64,000 nt of DNA, from assembly GCA_942159475.1 (NCBI GenBank), contig OW804096.1:109528194-109592193 (forward strand). Reading direction: 5' to 3'. Source of the DNA: Sthenelais limicola. Lineage: Eukaryota; Annelida; Polychaeta; Phyllodocida; Sigalionidae. The notes beneath the pieces are model-generated. The model searched no databases. It was not told the origin of the DNA and was given only the letters and a program-made list of their open reading frames with translations. This document shows, piece after piece, positions 1 to 12,209 of the stretch (positions are counted from its first letter, which is position 1; each line of letters starts with the position of its first letter). The translations under genes were made by a program, and so were the position numbers.

Positions 1-42
1 TCCATGATAATGCATCGTGTTCCTGTGTATCCCTCGAAGCAC
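1..42 (-). CDS. EGF-family ligand, next exon with second half of EGF-like domain (cut by window edge)
   Basis: Continues the exon at 957-771. The acceptor reads gcattttag, and the exon starts in phase 2 so that the split codon becomes Arg. The reading is R-C-FEGYTGTR-C-IIM and runs off the window. This gives cysteine 5, eight residues, then cysteine 6, with the aromatic-Gly-x-Arg-Cys ending typical of EGF modules. Joined to the previous exon, the domain is complete: six cysteines with C4-x-C5 and C5-x8-C6. A transmembrane or C-terminal region would lie outside the window on the left. The independent fit of splice site, phase and cysteine spacing makes this call robust despite its 42-nt length. 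Confidence 0.85.
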   Translation of the reverse strand, partial: MLRGIHRNTMHYHG

Positions 43-770
43 CTAAAATGCAAGAGCGGAGCACATGTTCTCAACTCCATTGCAGGTACGCAAACCATCG
101 CTATCAAGTATTTCTCCGCATAATGTGGGTACATCATGAAGAGGAGAGAGAGAGGGAAACAGGCAGAATATGTATATTTGTCTGGAGCTGGGGGGATTGA
201 ATAGATTCGGGTAGATGGGACTCGGGCGATAAGTTCAGGGAAACTTGGTGTCATCTGGACCAAGAAAAAAAAAGGAATATTAAAGATGAAATGGAAACTC
301 CGCTCACTGTCAGTTTTCCCTATAGGGTTAATTCAAAATGTTCGAAAGACGGAACTTACATGGCGGAATATAACGGTTTTGACAACGTGACCCAACGTAC
401 TCCTCAGGACAGCTGTTACGATAGACATACCAGATTATAGGAATGTTCTTTCATAGGCAGGCCTAATAATTAGGATTTTGCTTTTAAAATGCACATACAT
501 GATATAATAAAACTAGACTACAAAATATCTCCGTTAAGGAAGTGGTATTTAGATATTTATGTTTGGCCCTATTTCATATAAACAATTTGGATTAAGAGAA
601 TAATTATGCAATAAAATGAATTTATGCAAAAGTGGAAAAGATAATACTACACAAAGAGTTTGCGGTGTACAAATAAGAAACGGCTCAAATACAATGTAAT
701 ATAGACACCAATAACTAAAACGTTACACAACCCAAATTGATTATGAAATGATAATGGAACGTTATTCTAC
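43..770 (-). other. intron between the two EGF-domain exons
   Basis: A 728-nt intron with a gt donor at 770-769 and an ag acceptor at 44-43 on the minus strand. AT-rich. It contains a short GA-rich tract near 142-160 and no recognisable element. Confidence 0.75.
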
Positions 771-957
771 CTGCAACCAGGAATTCGCTGGTTACCTATG
801 CCTACTGATGCAAAACACGTGCCACGTAGACATGCTGTATCAAATTTTTCTTCCTCTGTACATTCGAGTCTTTGGCTGCTTGGTGTGGTAGTGATTTCGG
901 GAAGCATGGTCGGTGCTGCTGTCGTAACTCTTTGAGTCGCTCTTCTGTAACAGCCTT
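771..957 (-). CDS. EGF-family ligand, internal exon with first half of EGF-like domain
   Basis: Internal exon of a probable secreted or membrane-anchored EGF-receptor ligand. The acceptor is a pyrimidine-rich tract ending tttgcag, and the donor is TTGCAG|gtagaa. The 187-nt exon enters in phase 1 and leaves in phase 2. The translation starts with a basic stretch (GCYRRATQR), runs through a Thr/Pro-rich linker (TTAAPTMLPEITTTPSS), then shows four cysteines spaced C-x9-C-x4-C-x13-C, with the core CLRGTCF between cysteines 2 and 3. The last residues are PGC followed by two bases of a split codon. Cysteines 5 and 6 are supplied by the next exon at 42-1. A phase-2 intron between cysteines 4 and 5 is the known hallmark of EGF, TGF-alpha and neuregulin-type genes, and the x13 loop matches neuregulins. 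The Thr-rich linker fits a juxtamembrane or mucin-like spacer. Family assignment is strong; the exact orthologue is unknown. Confidence 0.85.
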
Positions 958-2362
958 CTGCAAACAAAAGAGGGTTACCAATAGGTTAAAAGCAGACAAT
1001 ATGATGTATATCATTATTATTGGTTCATGCATCAGAGACTGATTGCTATGCTCATCAATAATTATTCTTATTAGGAATACACGTATAGTCAGGCATTGCA
1101 ATTATTGTGGTTGCTATTGGTTTTTGTTTCATGGATGATTACTTGACAATATTTACAACACAAAAGTAGCTGCTGGACGATATAATGTGTTTAATGTTAT
1201 GTGTTAATATTCATTGCTCTCAAACATGTAACATGCATGTATGAAATGATAAACATTTTATAAACATCTTATCTTGTTTGTTAATCAGTGCTTACCGTAA
1301 ATGAATGTATAAAGTATTCCTCACTTGCCAGTCTTATACATACTTTGATAATTATTCTGAGAACTATTATACATAGTGGTCCATCAATCATCGTTTCTAA
1401 TATTTGTTAATTTGAAACGAATCACTGAAGTGAACCTGTCATCGTTTCGTTTGGGAAACGCAAATAACCAAAAACCATGAAATGAATAAATTGTAGACAG
1501 TACATAACTGAGAGCCGCTAACATGTATGTTCGATTTCAACCACAGATACTTGTGTGCAGTTACTTTCGAGGCACTTGAGCTGATCCTCCAATTTACAAG
1601 AGGGTATAATAACGATTTTAAAACACAATATTGAATAGAATGGCGAAATAATTGCATTGGAAGAGCAGGTTTATTATGATCGCTATCATAACTGCGCAAA
1701 TGCAATTTATCAAATTAGTTTATCTCCAGTTTATCTAGCAATAAATGCAAGTGGAAAAATGTGTTTTCATAGATTAATTGACTCTGGTTAAGTGAAAGGT
1801 TTCAGAGGCATTTACAGCTTTTGCCTCTGGACAAACAGTGAAGACCTGGAAACCTAGTTACTCAAGTGAATCGGGTCAAGGACTGAAGGACAATTCTAAT
1901 TCGAACCCATTTGTAAGAAATGTGGGCTGAAGACTGCCTCCTACTAACTCCAACTCTATTAATATATATATACATATTTTATATATATATAATTATATTT
2001 ATATACGTTATACCCGTAGTACTCGCATACAGAATCAATGATCCTATTATGATACAAAACAAAAAGCTATATATCTTTGTGTTGCTCTCCGCTTGTAACA
2101 TATTCTGTCTGTGTATAATTATATAGTGATAAAAGGTCCAAATGGAGACTCACAGGAGAGTTCCGTTCCAACACAAGATTTACAGTAACTGCTACAGCAA
2201 TAGTTTATCAAATACAATGCGATTAAATATGATATGATATAGTATAAATATAAAAAGTGTATATTATGGGATAAAACTAATATCTCGAGCGAAGGATACA
2301 TTCTAGCAGAAATAACCTAACTGAACCTATAAGTGTGGTATAATACTCTGAACTGTACTCAC
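958..2362. other. AT-rich non-coding stretch, probably intron
   Basis: Lies upstream of the EGF exon on the minus strand. A TA-rich low-complexity run occurs around 1960-2005. A weak candidate minus-strand exon (about 1362-1302, with an ag acceptor and CG|gtaagc donor) has an open frame, but the frame is unremarkable and the exon leaves in phase 0, so it cannot feed the phase-1 EGF exon directly. Confidence 0.4.
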
Positions 2363-2480
2363 CTATTTTCGTAACCCGAAAATATAAAGTACCTAATAAT
2401 ATTATAAGTAAACAGTTCCAGTAAAGAGTAATTCCAGTGGCACTACGCACCTTGACAATCTCGTAAACGCAAGTGAGCAT
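2363..2480 (-). CDS. candidate first coding exon with hydrophobic segment, phase-1 donor
   Basis: An open minus-strand frame starts at an ATG at 2480 with A at -3 and runs 39 codons to a consensus donor ATAG|gtgagt, leaving in phase 1. The predicted peptide begins MLTCVYEIVKV and contains a hydrophobic run (WNCLLIILLGTLYF) that could be a signal anchor. The donor phase matches the phase-1 start of the EGF exon 1.4 kb downstream. A second reading is a 30-nt internal cassette, 2392-2363, behind an AT-rich acceptor, which would be phase 1 on both sides. Which reading is right, or whether either is used, cannot be settled here. Evidence is the donor, the open frame and the phase only. Confidence 0.35.
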
Positions 2481-5358
2481 TTTATCTATTGCGGCCCATG
2501 TTTTGAGCCGGAACTATGGTTTTTGTAGCATGGTCACGCTCCGACGAATTCAGAACGATCCAGCTAAAATAATGTGGGGCATCCTTTACTACATTGCCAC
2601 AGGTCGCAACGAAAAAAGTATCAACACAAACTTCTCTACTCATAAAATCATCAATTGCTAATAATCGAAAGATTAGGTTATCGTTAGTATGTTTTCTAGC
2701 TAACATATGACTATTATATACGAAAATATATCGATAAAACAACGAGCATTGAAACCACAATGAGTTAATGAAAATTATTTGCTTCATAGAAAAACCACGT
2801 GGCGGGGAACCCACGTGAGGGGCGGGGTTCCCCAAACACCAGTCATCACCCATCGTGAAAAACCCAGTTTCCTCAGGTACGATGGAACTCATGACAGAAT
2901 TATTTCTTCTTCTCTAACTGATTAAGCGAATTCTTAGAATAAATAACTCCGTCTAAACAAATAACTTATTTAGAGGTAATGAGCTATGCAATCATTTAAA
3001 GATTATTTTAAGGGAGGAAGATCAGATGGATTCTGCCCTTTTCCTTTTAAAAGGGTGTGGTACCAGTGCATCATATAAATCACGAACAGCGGTAGTTTGG
3101 TGCGCCCTCACAAGTCACCTGACCATCCAAAGTCACCTGACAACGGTTAGCTACTAGAATGTCAGTACCCTCTAAGAACGATAAAGGAATCAGAATCAAA
3201 TAAATGTCTATAGTGGGCATCACCGCCGGGACCTTAACTGTTCCCGATCCATATAGCGCTCTATGGACAAACATTAGCGGATATATAGAATTTCCTATAT
3301 TCTATAAAATATTATTGAATATTATATTACTTATATTTTAGAATGAGTTAGTTTCACATCTCTGAAAACAGACCTAGCTCGAATAGACGCAACATCTAAA
3401 TAGAATTGTACAGGATCCATCCTTTAACAGAAAACAGTACATGAGGCAGAAAGTAATTTTCCAAATTTGGTAACTAGTATCTAATGACCCACTGCCCCAG
3501 AGTAGATATTTTTTCATTTGTGTGCCCTAAATCGACCTGCCATATGAGTAATGAAGTAAAGAGCAAGGACCTCGAAGGAACACTATAGTTTTTACCCCTA
3601 TACCCACTTAGAAAGGATTGTTAGATGATTTGTTTTTCGTATCGCCCAAACAACCAGGCTGGTAGGTTAGTCCTACAAATACATTACTGCATGTAATTCA
3701 CCTCCGTCCGTCCTAATCTGGAGCAGTATAGGCCGGTATATAAATGATAATGGGTTTCTTACTAGTCAGGTAAGTTAACACGGATATGGTCAAATACTAT
3801 AATAAGGTGTCATCAATCTCATCATTTGTTCATTAATAAAAGCAGTATGAACCATTCACATTTATGAATCGTCGTACTGTTTTAATTGGCGTATTATAAA
3901 ACAAATTCCAATGGTAGGTTGCAGACCGCAACTCGAGCCATATGGCACCAGATAGGGATGGGCCAGCACGAAAATTGAAAGCTCCGTGTGGCTAAAATAT
4001 CCCCTGAAAGTCCTATCATCTGAATATGAGTGTATCACTGGTGTCTGGAGAATGGTAGGGGAAGGCAATAGGCCAGATTTGCCACCCAATTTATATGATA
4101 TTGTAGAGGAGTATAGTTATACACTCGGGGCTGATAGTGAGTTTTACTTAGATAATAAAGATAATAAGCATAACTAGGTTGGTAAGATAAGACCCATTCC
4201 ACAATGTTAATTATGCCTTTATGGATTTTGAGGTATAAAAAGAATATTATTTAGGTTTAGTTTTAAGTGATATTTTAACATGTTCTAGTGATATTTCTTT
4301 ATTCATATAAACGATAAACTTCTAGTGATATACACTATTCCATGGAGGATAAACTTCTAGTGATATCTCATATTCCACTTGTTATAGATCTTTTCTTGTA
4401 TATTTTATAGTTTGTGTTTGATATGTTGTAAGGTGTCTAGCCATGGATCAATAAGTAAATGTAACAAAATCCCCAATATCAATCGATATTTTTAAAGATA
4501 ATGAAAACTATTGGTTTGGACTCCCTGTTTACACAAACATCCCTCTTTCCCCAGCCTCATCCACAGGCGGGAGATGTTTTATCCGTACAAGGAAAAGTAG
4601 TAAATGTTACCCATGTCCTGGTACTGTGGCCTGGATCAGGACACCCATGATATGGCACAACAAACTTCCTTAAACTCTTCCCAGCTCGATATCGCACGTT
4701 CCCATTCCTTTTATCTTGTCCCAGACTCGGGTTAACCACTTTTTCAAATGTTTTGTTAACTGGTAAAGAACACACAGAGATGGCATATATGCACACGGGG
4801 GCGGGGGTTATCAAATATACATGAATATTTCCTATTTCCCCTGTACAAGACGAGTTTGAAAAGGTAGGGTGCTGATAATGAATAACCTTATAATGTTTGA
4901 GTTCCTTATTGTCTTTAGTTTCTTTTCTTTTTTAAATAATCGTCTTCAGTAACTTCCCTATCAATGGTTATTACACAACAAAACACTTCATAAAATAATG
5001 ATGTATATAGACACAAAACAATTGAATTCCTGGCAAGATTTCAGGAATGATTAACATTATGATCCAGAAGTCAACTAGATTACTCTTTAGAGGTCACGAG
5101 CCGGCGTTGTAAAACGTGGGGGTATAATGGGTATTGCATGTGTTTGGTCGGAGTGTATAAACGTGACACACGCGTATTTTCTCCAAGAAGAGAAAGACAT
5201 GTCAACACGACAAATATTCTTCAATAAAAAGTGTGTTTGATTAGAAAACAGGCGGAACAGTAGCCAGGCAAATAACGAAATATCTCTAGTTTAAGTGTTC
5301 CGAGCTATAGCAGTCTGTCTACGCGATTAGCTGCTCAACCCCAAGGTCTCAGACATAC
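2481..5358. other. non-coding stretch, no firm gene
   Basis: Mostly AT-rich. A GC-rich block at 2800-2836 contains an inverted repeat (ggcggggaaccc facing ggggttcccc). A minus-strand open stretch at 4750-4608, behind a good acceptor (tgttctttaccag), is possible coding sequence but has no recognisable motif. On the plus strand a tiny open start near 3743 precedes a gtaagt donor, too short to trust. Confidence 0.4.
4285..4382. repeat. short tandem repeat, about 36-bp period, three copies
   Basis: The motif cttctagtgatat recurs three times, the last two preceded by gataaa and followed by attcca. The period is about 36 bp between copies 2 and 3, and copy 1 is diverged. Confidence 0.7.
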
Positions 5359-5545
5359 CTCAACAAACAGCCGCAACAAGTTGTCGTACTATAGAACAGG
5401 ATACTTATATTTGCAAGAGAATACCTTTCTTTTGCAGTGTATGCATAAAAACTGACCCTTTGAAGCCAGACTAATATGTATAAATATATACTTTCTTCTT
5501 GCTTGGGGACATTTATCGCTCTCGCCTGTCTAAGGCGCCATGCCA
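5359..5545 (-). CDS. candidate internal exon, hydrophobic Cys-rich peptide, family unknown
   Basis: A minus-strand stretch of 61 uninterrupted codons lies exactly between a pyrimidine-rich acceptor (attacttcatttcag) and a good donor (TTGAG|gtatgt). It enters in phase 1 and leaves in phase 2, the same phases and the same 187-nt length as the EGF exon; the length match is probably chance. The first half is basic (AWRLRQARAINVPKQ). The second half is hydrophobic with a CCGC cluster near the end, which could be membrane-spanning. I do not recognise it. The phases do not allow direct splicing to the EGF exon, so it would need a partner exon or belong to another transcript. Confidence 0.3.
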
Positions 5546-6187
5546 CTGAAATGAAGTAATATATCTCTTCTAAATATAGACGACTGCACCAAGAAACAGA
5601 GGTCTATGTAATTTTGTATGATCACGGCCTCGGCGCCATAAGGGAAATATACTTCTGTATAGGCAATAAAATAACTTTCAATGAACATTGAAACTCCCTT
5701 ACAGTCAAGAACACTCAATAAATCAAAATACAGGTTTTATGAGTTACATTATGAAGGGATAAGAATTCGATAAAACACTGGTCATAGTGAAACATAAATC
5801 CTTATAAGTAAAGGCATACTGCTGCACTTAATAGCCTTATTGGACCTACATCCATTATGATACGATCGGGGGATTTAATTTAGCATAAAGAGGTTTATTG
5901 GGAAACATGTTCCTGATCAGAAAAATCCTATTTACTAAAGGCAGAGTTGGAACACACACGAACCAACATAATGTACATCACATGTGTAATATATAAAGCA
6001 AATCTATATCATATGCAAGTTTGTTTGTACTATAAAAGGCCACTCGTGTCAGTGATGTGCCTCGTTCTTATCGCTAAGCAGACCAATTGATCTACTTTTG
6101 TCAAAATCTAGCATATTTATGCCGATAGAATAGCTATTGTTGGATTGCACTATCGCGCAGATATAGCAGATAATATGTTAGTCTTAC

Positions 6188-6305
6188 CGTCGTTTCCACA
6201 TAGGGTTGACAAAATTTCAGAGGTCAATTCTGTTGTAAGATTTGTAGCCAGGTCTATCATTGCAGTCGTCACTTCCCCGTCGGCTGTTAATTCGTATGTC
6301 CCCAT
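6188..6305 (-). CDS. candidate first coding exon (starts MGTYELTADG), phase-1 donor
   Basis: The minus-strand ATG at 6305 is preceded in frame by TAA four codons upstream. It opens 39 codons rich in Thr, Glu and Asp, beginning MGTYELTADGEVTTAM and ending LCGND, followed by a consensus donor GACG|gtaaga. Codon choice has the purine-any-pyrimidine bias of real coding sequence. There is no hydrophobic signal sequence. The phase-1 exit is compatible with the phase-1 entry of the EGF exon at 957. If it is used, the ligand isoform would lack a classical signal peptide, as some neuregulin isoforms do. It could instead start an unrelated gene. No promoter motif was recognised upstream. Confidence 0.5.
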
Positions 6306-9300
6306 GATTGTAGTTTAAATCAAACGCCTACTATCAGATGCTCAAAACACTAAGACTTTTAACACTTTCTCCTTGCTTAAGTAAAACACATGTATTGCAA
6401 TACAGGTCAGAGAAATAATATAGGCCTACAACACACCTCTGCACCTGTCTGTCTCTTTTAGAGACAACGGGTTGGTTTTGATCTCTGATTGTAAAGTATC
6501 AAACGATCTCTTGCTATAACTCGCAAAGATCAAGATGTCTGTTCTGGAGTATTGCTACTGTGGTAATGGAATAGAAGGGTAGCGATCATGATTTTTATTA
6601 CTTGGGGGTGCTCCAATGCGTATAATGTTCCGGCTGAAACCTCCCCATCCCTCACCATGTCTATCTCCTATCGTCCAATCATAAGTCAACTAGGGAAAGA
6701 GGCGGAACCTACCATTGGCAGTGGCACCGAGTATTCCAGAAACTGTCAGAATGGGAGGCTACTACATGGAGCATACCAATAACCCGTTATCTTCAGATCG
6801 AGAAGGTGGGTGTTTAAATAACCTCGAATTAACCTTGAATTAAGATAATGTATCACAAAATACTCTACGATTTTTAGGTCTTCCATTAACATTTAAGCAG
6901 TATAGCTCTCAGTATGATAGTGTATGCCAGGCGAGCAACATCTCTTTTATTTTAAGAGTGCGAGTGCCCCCTCATCCAAACAACTCATACTCAAAAGAAA
7001 CGTCAGTTTCCACAGTTTATGAGGGGCGGGTGCTACAATGACGTAGTTGGAAGTTACCAGGGAAGCCGTGCAAGAATTGTCCCAACACATTTGTCCTTTC
7101 TGTGCATCAATGAGACACGCATAGTCTTCTGTTTTGTTTGTTTACTCTACATTCCTGGTACTGCATTCGCGGTTTCAGTTTTTTTCTTATGGCCCACACA
7201 TAATGTCAGTATATAGGTGATAACGTTATGCACCGATAAACGCACATAGGCCTATGCTTAGTCAAAGAATGTACCGGGATGAAGTTATCGGAACAACGTG
7301 CATACGAAGCCATTGGTATGGTGATTAAAGGAAAATACATTCCAGAAATATTATATAGTGATTGGCAGATGGAGACAGTTAAAACTACACGTCTTTTTAT
7401 GAATATATCTGTATAGCTCCTGATATCAATATAGATTTTCAACTATCAATATCTTATCGGGGAAATATTAATTTCTCATAATCATAAGACTCATACGTGA
7501 TAATTACATGCGTGATAATTACGTAAGTGATCGTCAATCTTTTGAAATAATGTAAAATGTTTGGCGTCATTGCTCATTTACAATATCTGAAAAGGTTTAT
7601 ATTTATAGATTGTGGTATGTTTTGTCTTAATGATCCTACAGTAAAATAATGGTGTTGCGGTTTCGAATCAGAGGATGATTCTTTTCCATAAGCTAAAGGG
7701 AATACACACCGAAGATAAGTGGGTGTTGTTGAGGTAGTTTTCTAGCAGTTATACATACACTCATCTCTCTGGACTGGAGAAGGAGTTGAATGAATCTAAT
7801 CAATAGCAATCCTGTAGCGTACACGTCCATTCATAAGAATGGGTCAGGTATTGCCAGGGTTTAAGGTTAAGCCTGTGTTAGTGGCGCCAGAATACGATAT
7901 TGAAACACACAGGCACAGCAGGGTGTTAACCACTAGATACACCGCGGTGTTAGTACGAGGTATTGCTTAAGTACTTCAACAATTTGACATAGTTTGGTGA
8001 TAATTAAAAATACAAAGTTATGTACGGTATGCGTCACCCCAAGACACCGTAGACAAATTGTGTCTGTAAGGTAAACATAGCATATATTTAAATTGGGGCC
8101 ATCACATCTCTTACAGAACAATGTAACCCTATTCAATACAAAATGGTAGGTTGGTGACACGTGTCTTCAATTTAATAATAATTATCATTAATTTTTAAAT
8201 ACATGCACAATAGTTGTTAGACCAATAGAACGGAAAAAATCTGACTTCAATGATTCGGCTGAGGTGTATCAATAGCCTAACCTCTGAGCGTAAGAAATGA
8301 AATAGGTAAAGTCACAAATAAGATTCAATTGAAAAAGACAAGTGTATTATGTGAGGCTACTTATGCTAATGATTTGATAAGAGACGTTATCCCAAAATCC
8401 TTTTAACTTTCCAGTACTCCAACAAAACTCCTATCTCTCAAAATGATGAGTGCATTTCAATAGACCTGTAGATGATGTTAAGTCTGATCTGATAATCATA
8501 ATTTTTTTTTATTATTATTCATTAGAGGCCAATTGTCATGTTAATAATTAGTCAAATCTATCTAATATGGGTAGATAAATGAGACAGTAAATAATAAAAT
8601 TGGTATCTAGTAATTAATTTAATATACATGTATACTTTTGAGTGAACTGAGTTGCTTGACCAGCATACGTGCCAACATTCCCGAGACGCCAGGTGTTGGG
8701 CATACAACAGAATACGTTACAGACAACACCTACACACAGAAAGCCACGTAGCAATGATCCCCAAAGTAGTAACAAAATAACAAAATAAAATCTTAAAGTA
8801 TAAACCTTCCATATGATAGGATATAAGTTCCCCAAAAAGTGATATCCTAACAAATCATAATGTCACTTACTTTCCTGAATTTACTTTCTAAATACAGTGA
8901 GTGAATCCCTTGAAGACGCTTTAATTCCAACCACAGCAATGGCTCCATTGACCAATGTCTTGAAGGTTTTCTATATATATACAGGTAGGCCAGCAGAAGT
9001 TTTATGCGGTTACGTATGAGTCTCGGAATAGGATTAACAGCCAAACCATTGACGAATACCAACATCATTATGCAATGTTGGCACCGGAAATGGTGGCACC
9101 ACCTCGTGCGAGATCATCCTTTTTAAAACAGTCATATTATATACCCACGTGTGGTAAATTATTTTAGAAACAAGGATGTTCACCGTGACGGAAAAAGGAA
9201 GATCTGGCAAATGGAATGCGAAGTAAATTCCAGGTCAAAACGTTATCAGATGCAGTATTATTCGGTCAAATCATGTAAACATCCACACATTGACGTATCC

Positions 9301-10649
9301 ATTATGTATTTGTATTACTATTAGTCATTAGTCAAGTAGTAACTGAAGTGAGCTTGACCGTAGCGATGTAAACAGTAACAATAGTGTTTAAAAGTGATTA
9401 AAATAAAGTATAGTCTACCCTATATGATTCGCGTACCAATGGATTTCTATACTTTCTTGGTTATTTGAATAGAGCTAAGATGGTTTCCAATGTCAGCATC
9501 TTTCAGTAATTTTCGAGAGTCACGCCGACTCGTTATAATTATCAATACAATTTATTATCTCCAGCTATGCCTTCAAGTTCTTTGTCAGGGTTTATTGCTG
9601 CCCCTGGTGGACCCCCCCCCCCCACACACACACACCGACACCCCATCACTCTCTGCTATGACAACAGATGCGCAACACCTATATTTTAACCTCATCCACC
9701 CACACCAATAATCCTCTTTCCTACCTCTATATGGCTAGTTTCTATATAATCTCTTAAATTTATTATTCTATAATAAATTTAATTACTAGTACTCATTATA
9801 ATTATCAATTATAATTGTTAATAACTATCAATTTCACCTCAATAAAAGCTAATGCACCCTCGAGTTGTCAGGGTTAAGTAATGACTATAAAAATAGGACC
9901 ATCACGCCAGTGTTTTAATGAATGCTTCTTCCATCATTATCACTGCATCGAGTCAGCAATCTAAAATAGAATTATAATTTCCCAACTTAATTTTGTCATC
10001 ATTTTGCTTCCAGAGGTTATTCCACTTTCACATTTTATAAATTGCCTGGAATTTCTATTTTAAGCTGTGGTACCATGCGATGCAGAGTTAAGACATACGG
10101 TATTTGAGTTAAAGAAGGGGGTATCATAGCGTCTGACAGTGGAAAATAATTGAAGCTAAACCCGGGCTATATTAGGCTAGTTTCACATGATGAAATTAAC
10201 AGGAAAATTACCAGTTGGGAAAGCCTTTAAGGTGTGGAGTGGAAACATCAGACACGGCCAATACCAACACAACAAACCATGCAGTACTACTTAAATTGTA
10301 CGTACTTGTGATACAGGTCATTAGGTGTAAAGGCGTGAAATAATTGTGGCAACTAGTGAGAACTCATGGTGCCACCCGAACACTAAAAAATTGGGTCTTG
10401 TTTCATCCTTCCCAGAAATATGTGGAAATGATCCACAGATATTTAGCGGAGACATGATATGACCGCAAATATGTAAAAGACAAGATGATGTGCCACATAA
10501 TGGTTACCTAGAGATAAATGAACATATATATTTAAGCCCACCCATGACCAAAAAAGGAAAGGTTAGGTAGGTGAGAAAATATATATAAATATATGCTGAT
10601 CCAAAAGAGCTCACAAAAAAGGCTATTTGACCCAAGAAATTCGACTCAC
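6306..10649. other. AT-rich stretch with no firm gene
   Basis: No recognisable motif. A 71-codon minus-strand open frame ends at a weak donor near 8867 (AAA|gtaagt) and was not accepted. A C run followed by CA repeats occurs near 9610-9637. The GC-rich piece 7019-7100 shows no usable splice-bounded frame. Confidence 0.4.
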
Positions 10650-10740
10650 CCATCCAAGGAGGGCACTCTCCTGTCGCCAAAAGGGCCATCGTGTCTTCTA
10701 CATACGATGACCAAGCCATTATTTTTCTTGTGTCCGACAT
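10650..10740 (-). CDS. candidate first coding exon (starts MSDTRKIMAW), phase-1 donor
   Basis: The minus-strand ATG at 10740 follows an immediately preceding in-frame TAA. It opens 30 codons ending in an ideal donor, TGGATGG|gtgagt, in phase 1. The peptide begins MSDTRKIMAWSSYVEDTM and ends GECPPWM. It is soluble-looking, with no signal peptide. The donor is among the best in the window. I do not recognise the family. Its strand, its position upstream of the EGF exon and its phase make it a possible alternative first exon of the EGF-ligand gene. The alternative is an independent gene whose remaining exons are not identified. Confidence 0.5.
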
Positions 10741-11323
10741 TTATTAACAATTGTGATGAATATATCCGAGAAAATAAAAAATAAGGATCGGTAGATATCA
10801 CCCACTTTGGGAAATCAGTCCTTTTAGAATAACAAGAGAATAATTCAGTCCCGGAACAAATCGCCCATCATATCTGTCCATATCTGTCTTTTTTCTCTCT
10901 TTTGCCATCCGGCTTCGGATCTGGAGCCCAGGGCCGGGTCCCTATTTTTTTTTACACTGGTATCGTCCTTGAGAAAACGAAGCCTATCGTTGCGTGGGCC
11001 ATAACGATATATCTGAATTTGGTCAATATACTGGATGGTTTCAGTTGATCACCACTTAATGTTAGTTAATATCCTCTGGGTAAATTGGAAGTATTTGTGT
11101 AGGACTATATGCACAATCCGGAAACTGATGGTAGTAGTGATAGTAAGTGAAGGTGTGTCGGGACAAGGTAGGGCCAGTTCAAGTGTCCTGCGCCAACTCC
11201 TCCTCCATGGATGTAGTACTACTCCTGTGTCCCTCGACTGGTGTCTCCAGGTTATGATTCTCCGGGTTAGCCAGGTGAGAGGGAAACGCTCACCACCTTC
11301 ACCAGGGACACCAGCTGTCTTAC

Positions 11324-11399
11324 CTGTGCTTGTGGGATCCACACGCTCTTACGTACGCGCCAACACGTTTGCTTAGTGTGGTTTTTAATATCACCAACT
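11324..11399 (-). CDS. candidate small internal exon, family unknown
   Basis: A 76-nt minus-strand segment lies between a good acceptor (aagcttttctacag) and a strong donor (CACAG|gtaaga). Two of the three frames are open. The frame with the more coding-like codons begins VGDIKNHTKQTCW, entering in phase 2 and leaving in phase 0. The other begins LVILKTTLSKRV, entering in phase 1. The downstream intron start (11140-11320) is unusually GC-rich. The choice of frame, and the exon itself, are uncertain. Confidence 0.35.
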
Positions 11400-12059
11400 C
11401 TGTAGAAAAGCTTATAATAAATGAGACTAGAGAGGAGGAAAGCAAAATAACACCTATATACAAAGTCTCAATGAAGTTCTAGGAGATTTCAGGTGATGTC
11501 TGCTAATCATTTTGGATTCTTTTCTATTGACATTGCTTAATCACCAGTTTCCATGAGCAAGCTTGCCCAAGAGTTTGAAGGTGGATATTATATATTTTTC
11601 TAGAGACCGTCAGTTGTATATGTAAGTGCCGTGTACCTGGCTACCATGGTAACAGACTGATGGAAGACCTTCAGGGGTCATTTCCATGAGTGGTCAGTGT
11701 CAGCTAGGTGACCAGTGTAGCCGGTTCCGACACCTGGCCACGGGTCATTGAGGACCAGACAGGGAAAGATGCAGGAATGTGTAGTCAAGGTAACATTTCC
11801 GGATATATCACTTGACATCCACAAACTACGAAATGATGGTGGATCGAAGGCAGGTTAATCTTTTTTGTGTGTGCGTATGTTAATAAAGTTTATTATTATG
11901 AATAGAAAACCAGGGATGGTGATTATTCAAACAAAATTGTAGAGAATTAAACCGTCAAAATAATTATACTATTAACTAATACTAAGCACATAGTTTGTGT
12001 AGCTACGTCCACGTGGGGTCCACATTCCAGACCTGTTATTTACGGTAACGCTTTTTCTG

Positions 12060-12209
12060 AAGGATTCTATGAGAAAATGACACACACACATTATTGATTT
12101 AACCTCTTTGATATCATATTTCGGTAAAGAGGAAAGGAGTTTATGAGAAAATGAAATACACGCATTATTGATTTAACCTCTTTAATATCATATTTCGGTA
12201 AAAAGGAAA
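12060..12209. repeat. two-copy tandem repeat, period 74 bp
   Basis: The segment containing tatgagaaaatg, ttattgatttaacctcttt and atcatatttcggtaaa occurs twice in a row, with the same points 74 bp apart (for example 12068 and 12142). The copies differ at a few bases. Confidence 0.85.

Noticed and set aside
11049..11376. Overlapping ORFs of 97 and 113 codons on opposite strands
   Set aside because: Both arise from a GC-rich stretch; only the short splice-bounded exon 11399-11324 was retained as a candidate.
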